DNA of 64,000 nucleotides from Nonomuraea sp. NEAU-A123 (lineage in GTDB: Bacteria; Actinomycetota; Actinomycetes; Streptosporangiales; Streptosporangiaceae). Where the stretch lies: positions 124,001 to 188,000 of the forward strand of contig NZ_JAHFZZ010000001.1 in assembly GCF_018603905.1 (NCBI RefSeq), written 5' to 3'. The notes beneath the pieces were generated by a model. The model was not told where the DNA came from and ran no database searches. It saw nothing but the letters and a program-made list of their open reading frames with translations. Shown one piece after another: positions 52,271-60,910 of this stretch. The first letter of the stretch is position 1. Each line of letters begins with the position of its first letter. The translations under genes and the position numbers were made by a program.

Positions 52271-52297
52271 TTCGTACACGAACTGTTCGTATGCGAA
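52271..52297. promoter_or_regulatory. Two direct 12-bp palindrome-like sites before the MarR gene
   Basis: TTCGTACACGAA (52271-52282) and TTCGTATGCGAA (52286-52297) both have perfect TTCG/CGAA arms and begin 15 bases apart. The second one touches the ribosome site of the MarR gene. This layout is typical of a self-controlling MarR operator. No binding data exist here. Confidence 0.6.
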
Positions 52298-52301
52298 AGG
52301 A

Positions 52302-52736
52302 ATGATGGACGAGGCGGAGGCGGCACGTGAGGTCGCGCGGCTCTACCCGGCCGTCTACCGGCGGTTCAAGGCGTCCAAGCGGCCCATCGCGGCCGGGCTG
52401 ACCGCGCGGATGCATGCCGTGCTCGGTCATCTCATGGACGCCGGCCCGTTGACGCTCGGTGAGCTGACCGAGCACCTGCAGTTGTCCAAGGCGGCCACCA
52501 CCGAGCTGGTCGACCGCGTCGAGGAGCGCGGGCTCGTGGCCAGGATCAGGGACGAGCGTGATCGGCGTCGGGTGTTCGTCTGGGTCACGGACGAGGGGCG
52601 GGCCGCTGCCGCCACGGCCTCGCCGCGCGTGCTGGCGGACGATCTGCTGGCGCGGGCCGTACGCGACATGACGCCGGAGGAACGCGAGGCGCTCATCACC
52701 GGGCTCCGCGCGCTGCTGAGGGAGGAGCGCCCGTGA
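52302..52736 (+). CDS. MarR-family transcriptional regulator
   Basis: The 144-residue protein has the MarR winged helix-turn-helix. LTLGELTEHLQLSKAATTELVDRVEERGLVAR includes the recognition helix and DERDRRRVFVWVTDEGRA is the wing. MarR proteins act as dimers and usually lose DNA affinity on binding phenolic or oxidising compounds. Two likely operators lie directly upstream, which suggests autoregulation. It is followed after 78 bases by a zinc-ribbon protein gene, a possible partner or target. Confidence 0.85.
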   Translation: MMDEAEAAREVARLYPAVYRRFKASKRPIAAGLTARMHAVLGHLMDAGPLTLGELTEHLQLSKAATTELVDRVEERGLVARIRDERDRRRVFVWVTDEGRAAAATASPRVLADDLLARAVRDMTPEEREALITGLRALLREERP

Positions 52737-52754
52737 CGCGCTCCTGAGAAGGCG

Positions 52755-52798
52755 CCGCCCGCGAGGCGGTCCCGGAAAGAAACCGCCCGTGAGGCGGT
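52755..52798 (+). repeat. Two tandem stem-loops between marR-like and zinc-ribbon genes
   Basis: CCGCC-CGCGA-GGCGG at 52755-52769 and ACCGCC-CGTGA-GGCGGT at 52782-52798 are near-identical hairpins, part of a roughly 28-base direct duplication. They follow the MarR stop and precede the zinc-ribbon start by 16 bases. There is no T-run, so an intrinsic terminator is doubtful; an RNA-processing or attenuating role is possible. Confidence 0.55.
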
Positions 52799-52814
52799 CC
52801 GGAAGGAGAGAGTC

Positions 52815-53087
52815 ATGATGTCCGCTGACGAGAGCGTGAGCTGCGAAAGCTGTGGGATGCCGATGAACTCGGCCGAGGATCACGCGCCCGGACATCCGGA
52901 GAGCACGTGGTGCCGGATGTGCAGCAAGCCCGACGGCGCGCTGCAGGACTTCGACGAGCGGTTCGAGCGTATGGTCCAGTGGCAGACGCAGCGCACCGGC
53001 CAGCCCAGGGGCGAGGCGGAGGAGGCCACCAGGGCCTACATGCGGACGATGCCCGCCTGGCGCGGCCACCCGAGGCTGGTCCCGTGA
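52815..53087 (+). CDS. Putative zinc-ribbon domain protein
   Basis: This 90-residue protein has four cysteines in a CESCGMPM / CRMCSKPDG arrangement near residues 12-39 and a histidine-rich middle (DHAPGHPES). It fits the small putative zinc-ribbon family found widely in bacteria, often beside MarR-like regulators or as a fusion with transferases. The C-terminal half is a helix with no catalytic residues. A strong AAGGAGAG site before ATG 52815 supports expression. Its function is unknown. Confidence 0.75.
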   Translation: MMSADESVSCESCGMPMNSAEDHAPGHPESTWCRMCSKPDGALQDFDERFERMVQWQTQRTGQPRGEAEEATRAYMRTMPAWRGHPRLVP

Positions 53088-53132
53088 ACATCCTGGTCGT
53101 CAGGAGGGGTGGCCGGGCTTCATGCGGGTGTG

Positions 53133-53160
53133 GCCTCTCCCGCCTGACGACGGGAGAGGC
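53133..53160. terminator. Hairpin terminator, bidirectional position
   Basis: GCCTCTCCCG and CGGGAGAGGC form a perfect 10-base stem with an 8-base loop between the convergent zinc-ribbon and secreted-protein-2 genes. There is no clear T-run on either side. GC-rich actinobacterial terminators often lack one. Confidence 0.65.
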
Positions 53161-53202
53161 GTGAGCCCCACTGCCTCACGATCAGGCTGAGCGGATGCTC
53201 GG

Positions 53203-54084
53203 TTACTTCGCGATCCGGCTGAACGGGATGTCCAGCGAGGGAATCGTCTCATCCTCCGTGCCGGACTTGGGCTTGTCCGTCACCTGGTCGGCCGGCGGCG
53301 CCGTGATCTTCGCCGTGATGCCCCAGCCGCTGTAAAGGGTCTCGATGCTGAGGCCCTCCTTCTTGCTCGCGCTCGAGGAGAGCGCGGTCAGCGGGAACGT
53401 CGTGACCAGCCGGGAAGGCAGGCCCTTGGCGTCGACGGTGAGCTTCCAGGAGATGGCGACCTTCGCCGTCTTGCTGCTGGGCGCGCCGAGCAGCAGGTTG
53501 CCGCGGAAGGACGGGGAGACCCTGCGCAGGTCACCCACGGTGATCTTGCCCGTGTAGCCGCCGTTGGCCGCCTTGGCGCCCTTGAACAGGGTCTTGAGCG
53601 TGGCCGCCTCGGTGAGGTTGAGCGGCTGGCCGTAGACCCCGGTCATGCCGGTGAACGGCGTGTTCGGCGCCTTGAGCCAGGTCTTGTCCTCGGGCAGCAC
53701 TTCGCCCCAGATGCCGCCGGACAGGTACGACGTCTTGCCGATCGTGATCGTCCGCTCTGGCGAGGACAGGGCCTTGTAGAGCTTGGCTTCGTCCTCATCG
53801 GTGGGTTCCGGTGCCAGCGCCTTGATGTTGAACTTGCCGGTGATGTCCGACGCGGCGACGCCCGTGTTGCTGAACTGGTAGGTCCCCGACCGGCGGGTGA
53901 TGATGAAGCGCCTGCTGCCCGAGATGGCGGTGGAGCGCTCGCTGAACTTCACACCCTTACCGGCGACGTACTGCTTCTTCACCGCGGCGACCGGGTCCTT
54001 GGCGGCCGGTGCCGCCTGTGCCGGTCCGGCCGTGATGAGCGTGGCGGCTGACGCTAAAGCCAGCCCCGCGATGATGCGCTTCAT
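53203..54084 (-). CDS. Secreted protein of unknown function, paralogue 2 of 3
   Basis: The 293-residue protein starts with a Sec signal (LALASAATLITAGPAQA) and is clearly related to the proteins at 50327 and 54242. Shared landmarks are KDPVAAVKKQYVAGKGVKFSE, SYLSGGIWGEVLPEDKTWLK, LTEAATLKTLFKG, GYTGKITVGDL and ITAPPADQVTD. No enzyme motif or lipobox is seen. It is probably released or loosely wall-bound. GAGGG lies about 9 bases before the ATG. The upstream 24-base block shared with paralogue 1 begins about 37 bases away. Confidence 0.7.
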   Translation of the reverse strand: MKRIIAGLALASAATLITAGPAQAAPAAKDPVAAVKKQYVAGKGVKFSERSTAISGSRRFIITRRSGTYQFSNTGVAASDITGKFNIKALAPEPTDEDEAKLYKALSSPERTITIGKTSYLSGGIWGEVLPEDKTWLKAPNTPFTGMTGVYGQPLNLTEAATLKTLFKGAKAANGGYTGKITVGDLRRVSPSFRGNLLLGAPSSKTAKVAISWKLTVDAKGLPSRLVTTFPLTALSSSASKKEGLSIETLYSGWGITAKITAPPADQVTDKPKSGTEDETIPSLDIPFSRIAK

Positions 54085-54120
54085 ATCAATGCCCTCGTCT
54101 CTGATTTACGGAAGCGGGAG

Positions 54121-54145
54121 GATCTTGCCAAACAAAGATCACAAC
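54121..54145 (-). promoter_or_regulatory. Upstream block shared by paralogues 1 and 2
   Basis: On the minus strand the block reads GTTGTGATC, then TTTGTTTGGCAAGATC. It differs from the paralogue 1 block by one missing base and about three substitutions. Paralogue 3 has only a shorter GTGATC core in its upstream region (55194-55199). Confidence 0.4.
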
Positions 54146-54196
54146 GATATCTCAGACGATTGTCTGCAGAGAGGAAAATATGTGGATTTTTCGTGC

Positions 54197-54227
54197 AGAA
54201 GGGCCCGGACGCGGTCCGGGCCCTTCT
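54197..54227. terminator. Strong hairpin terminator after secreted paralogue 3
   Basis: AGAAGGGCCCGGAC and GTCCGGGCCCTTCT form a perfect 14-base stem with a 3-base loop. For the minus-strand gene ending at 54242 it lies 15 bases after the stop and is followed by an A/T-rich stretch. It also separates that gene from the promoter of paralogue 2. Confidence 0.85.
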
Positions 54228-54241
54228 GTGGCAATCTCTGA

Positions 54242-55144
54242 CTATTCGGTGTTGCCCTCGTCATCGGGCGGAACGCTGACGTAGTTCCGGTCGATGGCGG
54301 CCGGCGGCTCGGGAGCCTTCTTCATCAGGTCCTTGAAGTCCACGACCTGATCGGCGGGAGGCGCGGTCACGTTCACCGCGGTGCCCCACTCGGTGTATCG
54401 GCTTTCGGTCGAGGCGCTGAGGGTGACCTTCTCGATGACCGGCATAGACCACGAGATGGCCAGTCGCTTGACCAGTTTCTGCGCGTCCAGTGTGAGCCGC
54501 CAGGAGATGACTGTTTTGGCCGGCTTGCCGGTCGGCTTCGTAGCGATCTGCTCGCGGAACGTCGGCGACACCTTGTACAGCTCGGCGAAAGTTACCGAAC
54601 CCCGATACTGGGCGCCGCTCACCGTCTTGGTCTTCGCCAGCAGATATTTGAGCGTCGCCGGTTCGAAGATGTTGATGAGCTGGTCGCCGTAAGCGGCTGA
54701 GGACGGGCTGCCGTTCATGCCGATCCAGGTCTTGTTCTCGGGCATGAGCGTGCCGTAAAGACCGCCGTTGACGTACAGGCGCTTGCCGACGCTAACCAGG
54801 TAGATCCGCTCGGTGAGCAGGTCGACGGAGTCGGAGAAGGAGGCGTCCTTCGCGGCGATCTTCTCCAGCCGCGCCCGCTCTTTCTCGGTGAGGATCGGAG
54901 TGCGGGTGTTCTCGGCGCTCGCGATGCCCTTGGCGTCGAAGCCGATCACGCCCTGCCTGTCGGCTCGGGTGTAGGACTCACGGCCGACCTTGATGCTGGT
55001 GTGCTCGGTGAGCTTGACTCCCTGCCCCGCGACGAACTGCTTCTTCAATGCCGCCACCGGGTCCGCCGGTTTGGCCTGCGCGTACGCGGGGCCGGCCACG
55101 GCCAGCGCGGAAACTGCCACCGCGCCGGCGATCCATCGCCTCAT
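54242..55144 (-). CDS. Secreted protein of unknown function, paralogue 3 of 3
   Basis: This 300-residue protein has a signal peptide (AGAVAVSALAVAGPAYA) and the same body as its relatives: KPADPVAALKKQFVAGQGVKLTEH, YVNGGLYGTLMPENKTWIG, FEPATLKYLLAK, YRGSVTFAELYKVSP and VTAPPADQVVDF. The C-terminal tail is acidic and Pro-rich. The repeated G-x-LYG/WG...KTW pattern recalls LppX/LprG-like lipid carriers, but without a lipid anchor. A short run of three such genes within 5 kb suggests local duplication. It is divergent from sucC. Confidence 0.7.
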   Translation of the reverse strand: MRRWIAGAVAVSALAVAGPAYAQAKPADPVAALKKQFVAGQGVKLTEHTSIKVGRESYTRADRQGVIGFDAKGIASAENTRTPILTEKERARLEKIAAKDASFSDSVDLLTERIYLVSVGKRLYVNGGLYGTLMPENKTWIGMNGSPSSAAYGDQLINIFEPATLKYLLAKTKTVSGAQYRGSVTFAELYKVSPTFREQIATKPTGKPAKTVISWRLTLDAQKLVKRLAISWSMPVIEKVTLSASTESRYTEWGTAVNVTAPPADQVVDFKDLMKKAPEPPAAIDRNYVSVPPDDEGNTE

Positions 55145-55306
55145 AGATGTGGGTGCCCTTCTTCAGATGTCCAGAAATATCGTGCTGAAGTGAGATCACT
55201 GTCACATAACGGGATAACCGAGACCCGATGACCTGGGCAGGTCAAGCTTGGGGCTAGGCTTCACTGGCGGAAACGCCCGGCACGCACGCACGGGGTGGCC
55301 CGGGCC

Positions 55307-55351
55307 GTCGAACATTCAGTCGGACAAGCGTCGAACATCAGTCGGATAAGC
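55307..55351 (+). repeat. 22/23-bp tandem duplication in the sucC leader
   Basis: Two near-identical units (55307-55329 and 55330-55351), each containing GTCGAACAT, CAGTCGGA and AAGC, lie just before the sucC ribosome site. The first has one extra T and one further difference. A weaker third match (TTCGAACATCAGGCGAAGG) falls in the first codons of sucC. Confidence 0.85.
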
Positions 55352-55365
55352 AAGGACGGACCCTC

Positions 55366-56547
55366 GTGGACCTGTTCGAACATCAGGCGAAGGAGCTCTT
55401 CGCTGACTACGGCATTCCGGTGCCACGCGGCATCGTCGCCCACACCGTGGAGGAGGTGCGGGCGGCGGCAGAGCAGCTGACCGGCCGCGTCGTCGTCAAG
55501 GCCCAGGTGAAGACCGGTGGCCGTGGCAAGGCCGGTGGCGTGAAGGTGGCAGATGACGCCGCCGATGCCGTTGAGAAGGCCAGCGCCATCCTGGGCATGG
55601 ACATCAAGGGCCACACGGTCCACAAGGTGCTCGTGGAGGAGGCCAGCGCGATCGCGGAGGAGTACTACTTCTCCTTCCTGCTCGACCGCGCGAACCGTAC
55701 ATTCCTCGCGATCTGCTCCGCCGCCGGCGGCATGGACATCGAAGAGGTCGCGCACTCCGCCCCCGAAAAGGTGGCCAAGGTGCCGGTCTCCGCGCTGGAC
55801 GGCATCGACCGCGCCAAGGCGCGCGAGATCGCGCTCGCGGGCGGACTGCCCGAGGTGGCGCTCGACGGCGCCGCCGAGCTCATCGAGAAGCTCTGGTGCG
55901 CCTTCGTCGACGAGGACGCCACGCTGGTCGAGGTCAACCCGATGATCCTGTCGGCGGACGGCCAGGTGAAGGCGCTCGACGGCAAGGTCACGCTCGACGA
56001 CAACGCCGTCTTCCGCCAGCCGGAGCACGAGGCGTACGCCGACAAGGCCGCCGAGGACCCTCTTGAGGCCAAGGCCAAGGAGAAGGACCTCAACTACGTC
56101 AAGCTCGACGGCGACGTGGGCATCATCGGCAACGGCGCGGGCCTGGTCATGTCGACGCTCGACGTGGTCGCCTACGCCGGCGAAGGGCTGCCCGGCAAGC
56201 CGTCGCCCGCCAACTTCCTCGACATCGGCGGCGGCGCCTCGGCCGAGGTCATGGCCGCGGGCCTGGAGATCATCCTCTCCGACCCGAGCGTGAAGTCGAT
56301 CTTCGTGAACGTCTTCGGCGGCATCACCTCCTGTGACGCGGTGGCCAACGGCATCATCTCGGCCTTCAAGCTGCTGGAGAGCCGCGGCGAAGCGGTGACC
56401 CACCCGCTGGTGGTCCGGCTTGACGGCAACAACGCCCTGCTCGGGCGGCAGATCCTGGCCGACGCCGCACTCCCGCGGGTCGAGCTGGTCGACACGATGG
56501 ACGACGCGGCCAAGCGGGTCGCCGAGCTCGCTGCGGTAGGTGCGTAA
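55366..56547 (+). CDS. sucC: Succinyl-CoA synthetase beta subunit
   Basis: SucC pairs with SucD to convert succinyl-CoA, ADP/GDP and phosphate into succinate, CoA and ATP/GTP in the TCA cycle. The 393-residue ATP-grasp protein starts [21 protein letters not shown] and has [18 protein letters not shown] (nucleotide site), [12 protein letters not shown] and [15 protein letters not shown] 55366 has AAGGACGGA about 7 bases before it. sucD follows after 3 bases, so the two share one transcript. Confidence 0.97.
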   Translation: MDLFEHQAKELFADYGIPVPRGIVAHTVEEVRAAAEQLTGRVVVKAQVKTGGRGKAGGVKVADDAADAVEKASAILGMDIKGHTVHKVLVEEASAIAEEYYFSFLLDRANRTFLAICSAAGGMDIEEVAHSAPEKVAKVPVSALDGIDRAKAREIALAGGLPEVALDGAAELIEKLWCAFVDEDATLVEVNPMILSADGQVKALDGKVTLDDNAVFRQPEHEAYADKAAEDPLEAKAKEKDLNYVKLDGDVGIIGNGAGLVMSTLDVVAYAGEGLPGKPSPANFLDIGGGASAEVMAAGLEIILSDPSVKSIFVNVFGGITSCDAVANGIISAFKLLESRGEAVTHPLVVRLDGNNALLGRQILADAALPRVELVDTMDDAAKRVAELAAVGA

Positions 56548-56550
56548 CAC

Positions 56551-57426
56551 ATGGCTATCTGGCTGACCGAGAACAGCAAGATCATCGTTCAGGGCATGAC
56601 CGGCGGTGAGGGCACCAAGCACACCCGCCGCATGCTGGCCTCCGGCGCTCGCGTGGTGGGTGGCGTCAACGCCCGCAAGGCGGGCACGACGCATGAGGGC
56701 CTGCCGGTGTTCGGCACGGTCAAGGAGGCCATGGAGCAGACGGGCGCCGACGTGTCGGTCGCCTTCGTGCCCCCGGCTTTCACCAAGGACGCCGTCAAGG
56801 AGGCCATCGACGCGGAGATCCCGCTCTGCGTGGTGATCACCGAGGGCGTGCCGGTCCACGACTCGACCGAGTTCTGGGCGTACGCGATCGCCAAGGGCAA
56901 CAAGACCCGCATCATCGGCCCGAACTGCCCCGGCATCGCCTCGCCCGGCGCCTCCAACGCCGGCATCATCCCCGCCGACATCACCACGGCCGGCCGCATC
57001 GGCCTGGTGTCCAAGTCGGGCACGCTGACGTACCAGCTCATGTACGAGCTGCGTGACTTCGGCTTCTCGACCGCGGTGGGCATCGGCGGTGACCCGGTCA
57101 TCGGCACGACGCACATCGACGCGCTCCAGGCGTTCCAGGAGGACCCGGGCACCGACGCGATCGTGATGATCGGTGAGATCGGCGGCGACGCCGAGGAGCG
57201 GGCCGCCGCCTACATCGAGCAGCACGTGACCAAGCCGGTGGTGGCTTACGTCGCGGGCTTCACCGCCCCGGAGGGCAAGACGATGGGTCACGCCGGTGCC
57301 ATCGTCTCGGGCTCCGCAGGCACCGCTCAGGCGAAGAAGGAGGCCCTCGAAAAGGTGGGCGTCCGCGTCGGCAAGACTCCGTCCGAGACCGCGCGCCTCA
57401 TGCGCGAGATCATGCAGTCGCGCTGA
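56551..57426 (+). CDS. sucD: Succinyl-CoA synthetase alpha subunit
   Basis: SucD binds CoA and carries the phospho-histidine intermediate. The 291-residue protein has the CoA-binding start [29 protein letters not shown] and the active-site loop [19 protein letters not shown] with His247. Length and motifs are normal. It is the last gene before a strong hairpin at 57442. The start overlaps no gene and lies 3 bases after the sucC stop. Confidence 0.97.
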   Translation: MAIWLTENSKIIVQGMTGGEGTKHTRRMLASGARVVGGVNARKAGTTHEGLPVFGTVKEAMEQTGADVSVAFVPPAFTKDAVKEAIDAEIPLCVVITEGVPVHDSTEFWAYAIAKGNKTRIIGPNCPGIASPGASNAGIIPADITTAGRIGLVSKSGTLTYQLMYELRDFGFSTAVGIGGDPVIGTTHIDALQAFQEDPGTDAIVMIGEIGGDAEERAAAYIEQHVTKPVVAYVAGFTAPEGKTMGHAGAIVSGSAGTAQAKKEALEKVGVRVGKTPSETARLMREIMQSR

Positions 57427-57441
57427 CCCTCCGGCTCCAGC

Positions 57442-57469
57442 ACGCCCCGCCCGTTTCGTGGCGGGGCGT
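57442..57469 (+). terminator. sucCD terminator hairpin
   Basis: ACGCCCCGCC and GGCGGGGCGT form a perfect 10-base stem with an 8-base loop, starting 15 bases after the sucD stop. The downstream TTCTGCTGTCCT is pyrimidine-rich but not a pure T-run. Confidence 0.85.
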
Positions 57470-57580
57470 TCTGCTGTCCTCACCCGCTCGGGGGAGAGCA
57501 GGTGGCTCCCGAGGGGGATGGCACAGGCCAGGGGAGACGGAAGCCTTTGGGCGTCAAGCTGATGATGTCCGGAGGTCTTC

Positions 57581-58612
57581 ATGGTGGTGGCGCGGTGGCC
57601 CATGTGGGCGCCTTTCACGGGTGCCGTCTGGGGGGTGGTCTATGCCGTCGTGCAGGTGGTGTGGGTCGTCAGCGGTACTGACGTCGCGTGGACGGTGTTC
57701 TCCGGGCCCCAGGTGCAGGTCGGGTTGGCCGTCTGCGGGGTGATCGGCGCCGGGCTCTGCCTGGCTGCTCGCCAGGGTTCCCGGGCGGTGGTCGGCGCCG
57801 GGTTGGCGCTGGTTGCCGGGGTCTTCGGCCTGGGGATGCTGGGGCTGCCGATGTACTTCGTGACGATCGTGTCCGGGGCGGGGATCGAGAGCGTGGCCGA
57901 GCTGGTCCAGGTGGTGGTGAACGCGGCCGGGGCCGGCCTCATGATGCTCGTCGGTCTCTCCTATGTCCGGCGGTTGCGCGGCCTATGTCCCCGTTGCGGG
58001 CAGGCGCACGCCGCCACCACGGACGGCCGTCTCGCCTACCCGGGAGCGTCTGTCGCGTCCAGGCGGGTTCGAGCGGCGGTCTACCTGCTCATGTGCGGGA
58101 TCCTGCCGTGGGCCGGGGTCAAGACCGTCTGGATGCTGGGCGGCGACGCGCTCGGCGTGACTGCGCGAGCCTGGGGGCAGGAGGTGGAGGCCGGGGCCAA
58201 GGGAGCGGCCAAGGCGCTCGCCACCGTAGGTGTCGACGTGACCGTATTGGCCGCGCTGCTCGGCGTCTTCTTGATGCTCGGCCTCCTCCACCGCTGGGGG
58301 CTGATCTTCCCCCGCTGGACCCTGCTCCTGTCCGGTCGCCGGGTCCCGCGTCTCCTGCCGCTGATCCCGGCCTGGCTGACCGCGGCCAGCCTGTCGGTGT
58401 ACGGCATCGCCCTGCTCGTCATCGCCCCGCTCAGCGCTGTCGGCGTACTCCCGGGGTTCGAGCCGGTATCGCCCTTCACTACTCGCGAGGGTCTGACCTG
58501 GATGATCGAGTTCGGTGGACTGGCATTCACCGGTCTGGGAGTGGGCTTGATCGTGGCGGCCCGGTCCTACGGCCGGCGAACCCGGCCGGTCTGCGCCACG
58601 GCCGGCGAATGA
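57581..58612 (+). CDS. Polytopic membrane protein of unknown function
   Basis: The 343-residue protein has about eight hydrophobic helices. Between the fourth and fifth is a soluble part with LCPRCGQAH, a possible half zinc-knuckle, and basic residues. I do not recognise a family. Similar proteins are common in actinobacteria near sigma-factor or housekeeping genes, from general familiarity. ATG 57581 has GGAGG about 7 bases upstream. It stands between sucD and the DUF6350 gene with no overlap. Confidence 0.6.
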   Translation: MVVARWPMWAPFTGAVWGVVYAVVQVVWVVSGTDVAWTVFSGPQVQVGLAVCGVIGAGLCLAARQGSRAVVGAGLALVAGVFGLGMLGLPMYFVTIVSGAGIESVAELVQVVVNAAGAGLMMLVGLSYVRRLRGLCPRCGQAHAATTDGRLAYPGASVASRRVRAAVYLLMCGILPWAGVKTVWMLGGDALGVTARAWGQEVEAGAKGAAKALATVGVDVTVLAALLGVFLMLGLLHRWGLIFPRWTLLLSGRRVPRLLPLIPAWLTAASLSVYGIALLVIAPLSAVGVLPGFEPVSPFTTREGLTWMIEFGGLAFTGLGVGLIVAARSYGRRTRPVCATAGE

Positions 58613-58822
58613 CCACGCGGGTGGTCTCACCGTCTCGTAGCGGTGCCCGGCCCCGCATCACCGGAGGAGCGTATCCCTGGACGGAGCCCGGCCATGGTCG
58701 GTGGGTGGGGCCTGCCGGGCCTGCCGTAAAAACGGAAAATCCCCGAATTTGGCAGAGGGAAAGCACCGCGCGCGGCGCGTCAACCAAGCGCAGGTTGGGA
58801 AACCTTGAGAAAATAACTACTT

Positions 58823-60427
58823 GTGACGGCGCTACTCGAATCGGTCCTTGGCCGGCTGCCCGGTGTCTCGAGTGATGACGACGAGGCGCGCCGGCCGCTT
58901 CCCGTGTCCGGGATGCTCGCCGCCGCCATCACCCTCGGCGTCGGCCTGGCCGTCCTCACCACGCTGACCCTGGTCGGCTGGATCGCCGCGCCGCGCGGCG
59001 CGCTGGGCGCGGGGCTGCCGGGAGTGTTCCGTACGGCGGCGCAGGTCTGGCTGGCCGCCCACCACGCCGGGTTCGCGATCCCCGGCGGCAAGGTGGGGCT
59101 GCTGCCGCTCGGCCTGACGATCCTGCCCGCCGTGCTGCTCTACCGCGCCGGGCGATGGATGGCCCGCGACGCCGACCTGCGCCTGCGCCTGCCCGCGCGG
59201 CTGCCCAAGAACAGCCCGCGCGAGCAGGCCAACGCGCGCCGCCGGGCCCAGCTCGTGCTGGTCGCCCAGGCCGGGGTCTCGCTGGCCGCGCCCTACGCCC
59301 TGCTGGCCGGGCTCATCGCGCTCGTGGCCCGCAACGAGGTCACGCAGCCGTTCATCGGCGAGGCGCTGATCAGCCACTTCGCGCTGGCGTTTCTGGCCGG
59401 GGCGCTGGCCACCGCGCGGACGATCGGTCCGTGGCGGGCGATGCTGCGCCTGCTGCCCGAGCGGGTGCGCGCGCTGACCGTCGGCACGGCCGTCGCCATC
59501 ACGGTGCTGCTCGTCGCCGGGCTCGCCCTCGTGCTGATAGCCCTGATCATGAACTTCGGGCAGGTACGCGAGCTGTCGAACGTGCTCTCGCCCGGCTTCG
59601 TGGGCGGCGTGCTGCTCCTGCTGGTCCAGGCCCTCTACCTGCTCAACACCGTCATCTGGGCCGCCTCCTACATCGCCGGGCCCGGGTTCGCCGTCGGCGC
59701 CGGCACCCTGGTCGCGCCCACGGGCGTGCAGCTCGGCACGGTGCCGAGCCTGCCGCTGCTCGGCGCGCTGCCCGAGAGCGGTCCCGTGCCGGGCTGGACG
59801 ATGGCGGTGATCGCGCTGCCGTTCGCCGCCGGGACCGTGGCGGGCATCGTGGTGGCCCGGATGGCGCCGTCGCCCTCGTACGAGGCCGCGCCGTTGTGGG
59901 GGTTCTTCACCGGGATCACCACCGGGCTGGTCGCCGCGCTGCTCGCCGCGCTGTCCGGCGGCCCCATCGGCGGCGGGCGGCTGGCCACGGTCGGGCCGTC
60001 GCCATGGGAGGTGGCGCTGTCGGTGGGCCTGGAGGTGGGCGTCGCCGCCGGCATCTCCGCGGGGGTGGCCAACCTGCTGCTGCTGAACCGCAAGGCCCGT
60101 GCCCCGCTCGACAAGGCCGCTGTCCCGGTACGGAAGGCGGGCGCCGCGATCGCCAGGGCGGCGAGCAAGGTCGGTCTGGCCGAGGCCGACGCCCGGCCGC
60201 TGCCCGGACACTGGATGGACGCCACCGAGGCCGACACCCAGGCCATCCCGGTCATCCGCGACGACTGGCAGGACGAGCACGCCTCGGCCGCCGCGGAGAC
60301 GCTGGCACAGGCCCTGCCCACGCTGGCCGATCGGGACCGGCCGCCGCGCAAGGACATCGTCGACGAGTCCGACGACCGGGGCGGCCACGTCATCTACGTC
60401 GACCCGTACGCGTGGGACCGCGACTAG
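58823..60427 (+). CDS. DUF6350 family membrane protein
   Basis: This 534-residue protein has about ten membrane helices and a hydrophilic C-terminal tail of about 100 residues. GWIAAPRGALGAGLPGVFRTAAQVWLAAHHAGFAIPGG in outline matches the DUF6350 family, usually found directly upstream of purN in actinobacteria, as here. PerM-type cell-division functions have been proposed for related proteins, but I would not assign one. GTG 58823 lacks a clear ribosome site. The upstream 200 bases include A-rich DNA suited to a promoter. Confidence 0.75.
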   Translation: MTALLESVLGRLPGVSSDDDEARRPLPVSGMLAAAITLGVGLAVLTTLTLVGWIAAPRGALGAGLPGVFRTAAQVWLAAHHAGFAIPGGKVGLLPLGLTILPAVLLYRAGRWMARDADLRLRLPARLPKNSPREQANARRRAQLVLVAQAGVSLAAPYALLAGLIALVARNEVTQPFIGEALISHFALAFLAGALATARTIGPWRAMLRLLPERVRALTVGTAVAITVLLVAGLALVLIALIMNFGQVRELSNVLSPGFVGGVLLLLVQALYLLNTVIWAASYIAGPGFAVGAGTLVAPTGVQLGTVPSLPLLGALPESGPVPGWTMAVIALPFAAGTVAGIVVARMAPSPSYEAAPLWGFFTGITTGLVAALLAALSGGPIGGGRLATVGPSPWEVALSVGLEVGVAAGISAGVANLLLLNRKARAPLDKAAVPVRKAGAAIARAASKVGLAEADARPLPGHWMDATEADTQAIPVIRDDWQDEHASAAAETLAQALPTLADRDRPPRKDIVDESDDRGGHVIYVDPYAWDRD

Positions 60428-60843
60428 GGCTGCACCGCGCCCAGGAGTTCGAGCACGTCGGGCGGGAGCTTCTTCTGGGCCGCGTCCCTGAACTGGGTGA
60501 AGCACTCGCCCTGCGACGAGACGGTGCCCGCGCCCTTCATGCATTCCTGGTAGGCGGAGTATTCGTCCATCAGGTAGAGCTGCATCCCCGTGGCCATGGC
60601 CGACAGCGCGAGCGCGATCGAGGAGACGACGATGCCGCCCACGGCCATGCCCAGTGGCTTTTCCGCGCTCTTCAGCTGCGGGAGCGCGCGAATGCCCGCC
60701 ATCAGCGCGAACACCGCCATGACCAGCCCCGCCAGCGGCAGCATGAACGTCATGGCCAGCGCTGCGATGGACAACCAGATCGCGCGGCGGCCCGCGGAAT
60801 CCGCGGGCTGCTGACCCGCCGGTGCCTGCACCGGTGTCGACAC
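60424..60843 (-). CDS. Small membrane protein with DUF4190-like helices
   Basis: The protein (139 residues from GTG 60843) has a Pro/Gln-rich N-terminus and two or three membrane helices (RAIWLSIAALAMTFMLPLAGLVM, GGIVVSSIALALSAMA), an arrangement like DUF4190 proteins, followed by a short outside domain with two cysteines (YQECMKG and SQGECFTQF) that may form a disulfide. GAGGAGG before GTG 60843 fixes the start; the longer frame back to 60906 lacks one. It is divergent from purN and overlaps the end of the DUF6350 gene by 4 bases. Confidence 0.65.
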   Translation of the reverse strand: MSTPVQAPAGQQPADSAGRRAIWLSIAALAMTFMLPLAGLVMAVFALMAGIRALPQLKSAEKPLGMAVGGIVVSSIALALSAMATGMQLYLMDEYSAYQECMKGAGTVSSQGECFTQFRDAAQKKLPPDVLELLGAVQP

Positions 60844-60910
60844 CTGACCTCCTCTGCGTCGCCGGACGAAGAGCGGATACGCTTGCAGCCCCACCCTGTT
60901 TCCCATTGGA

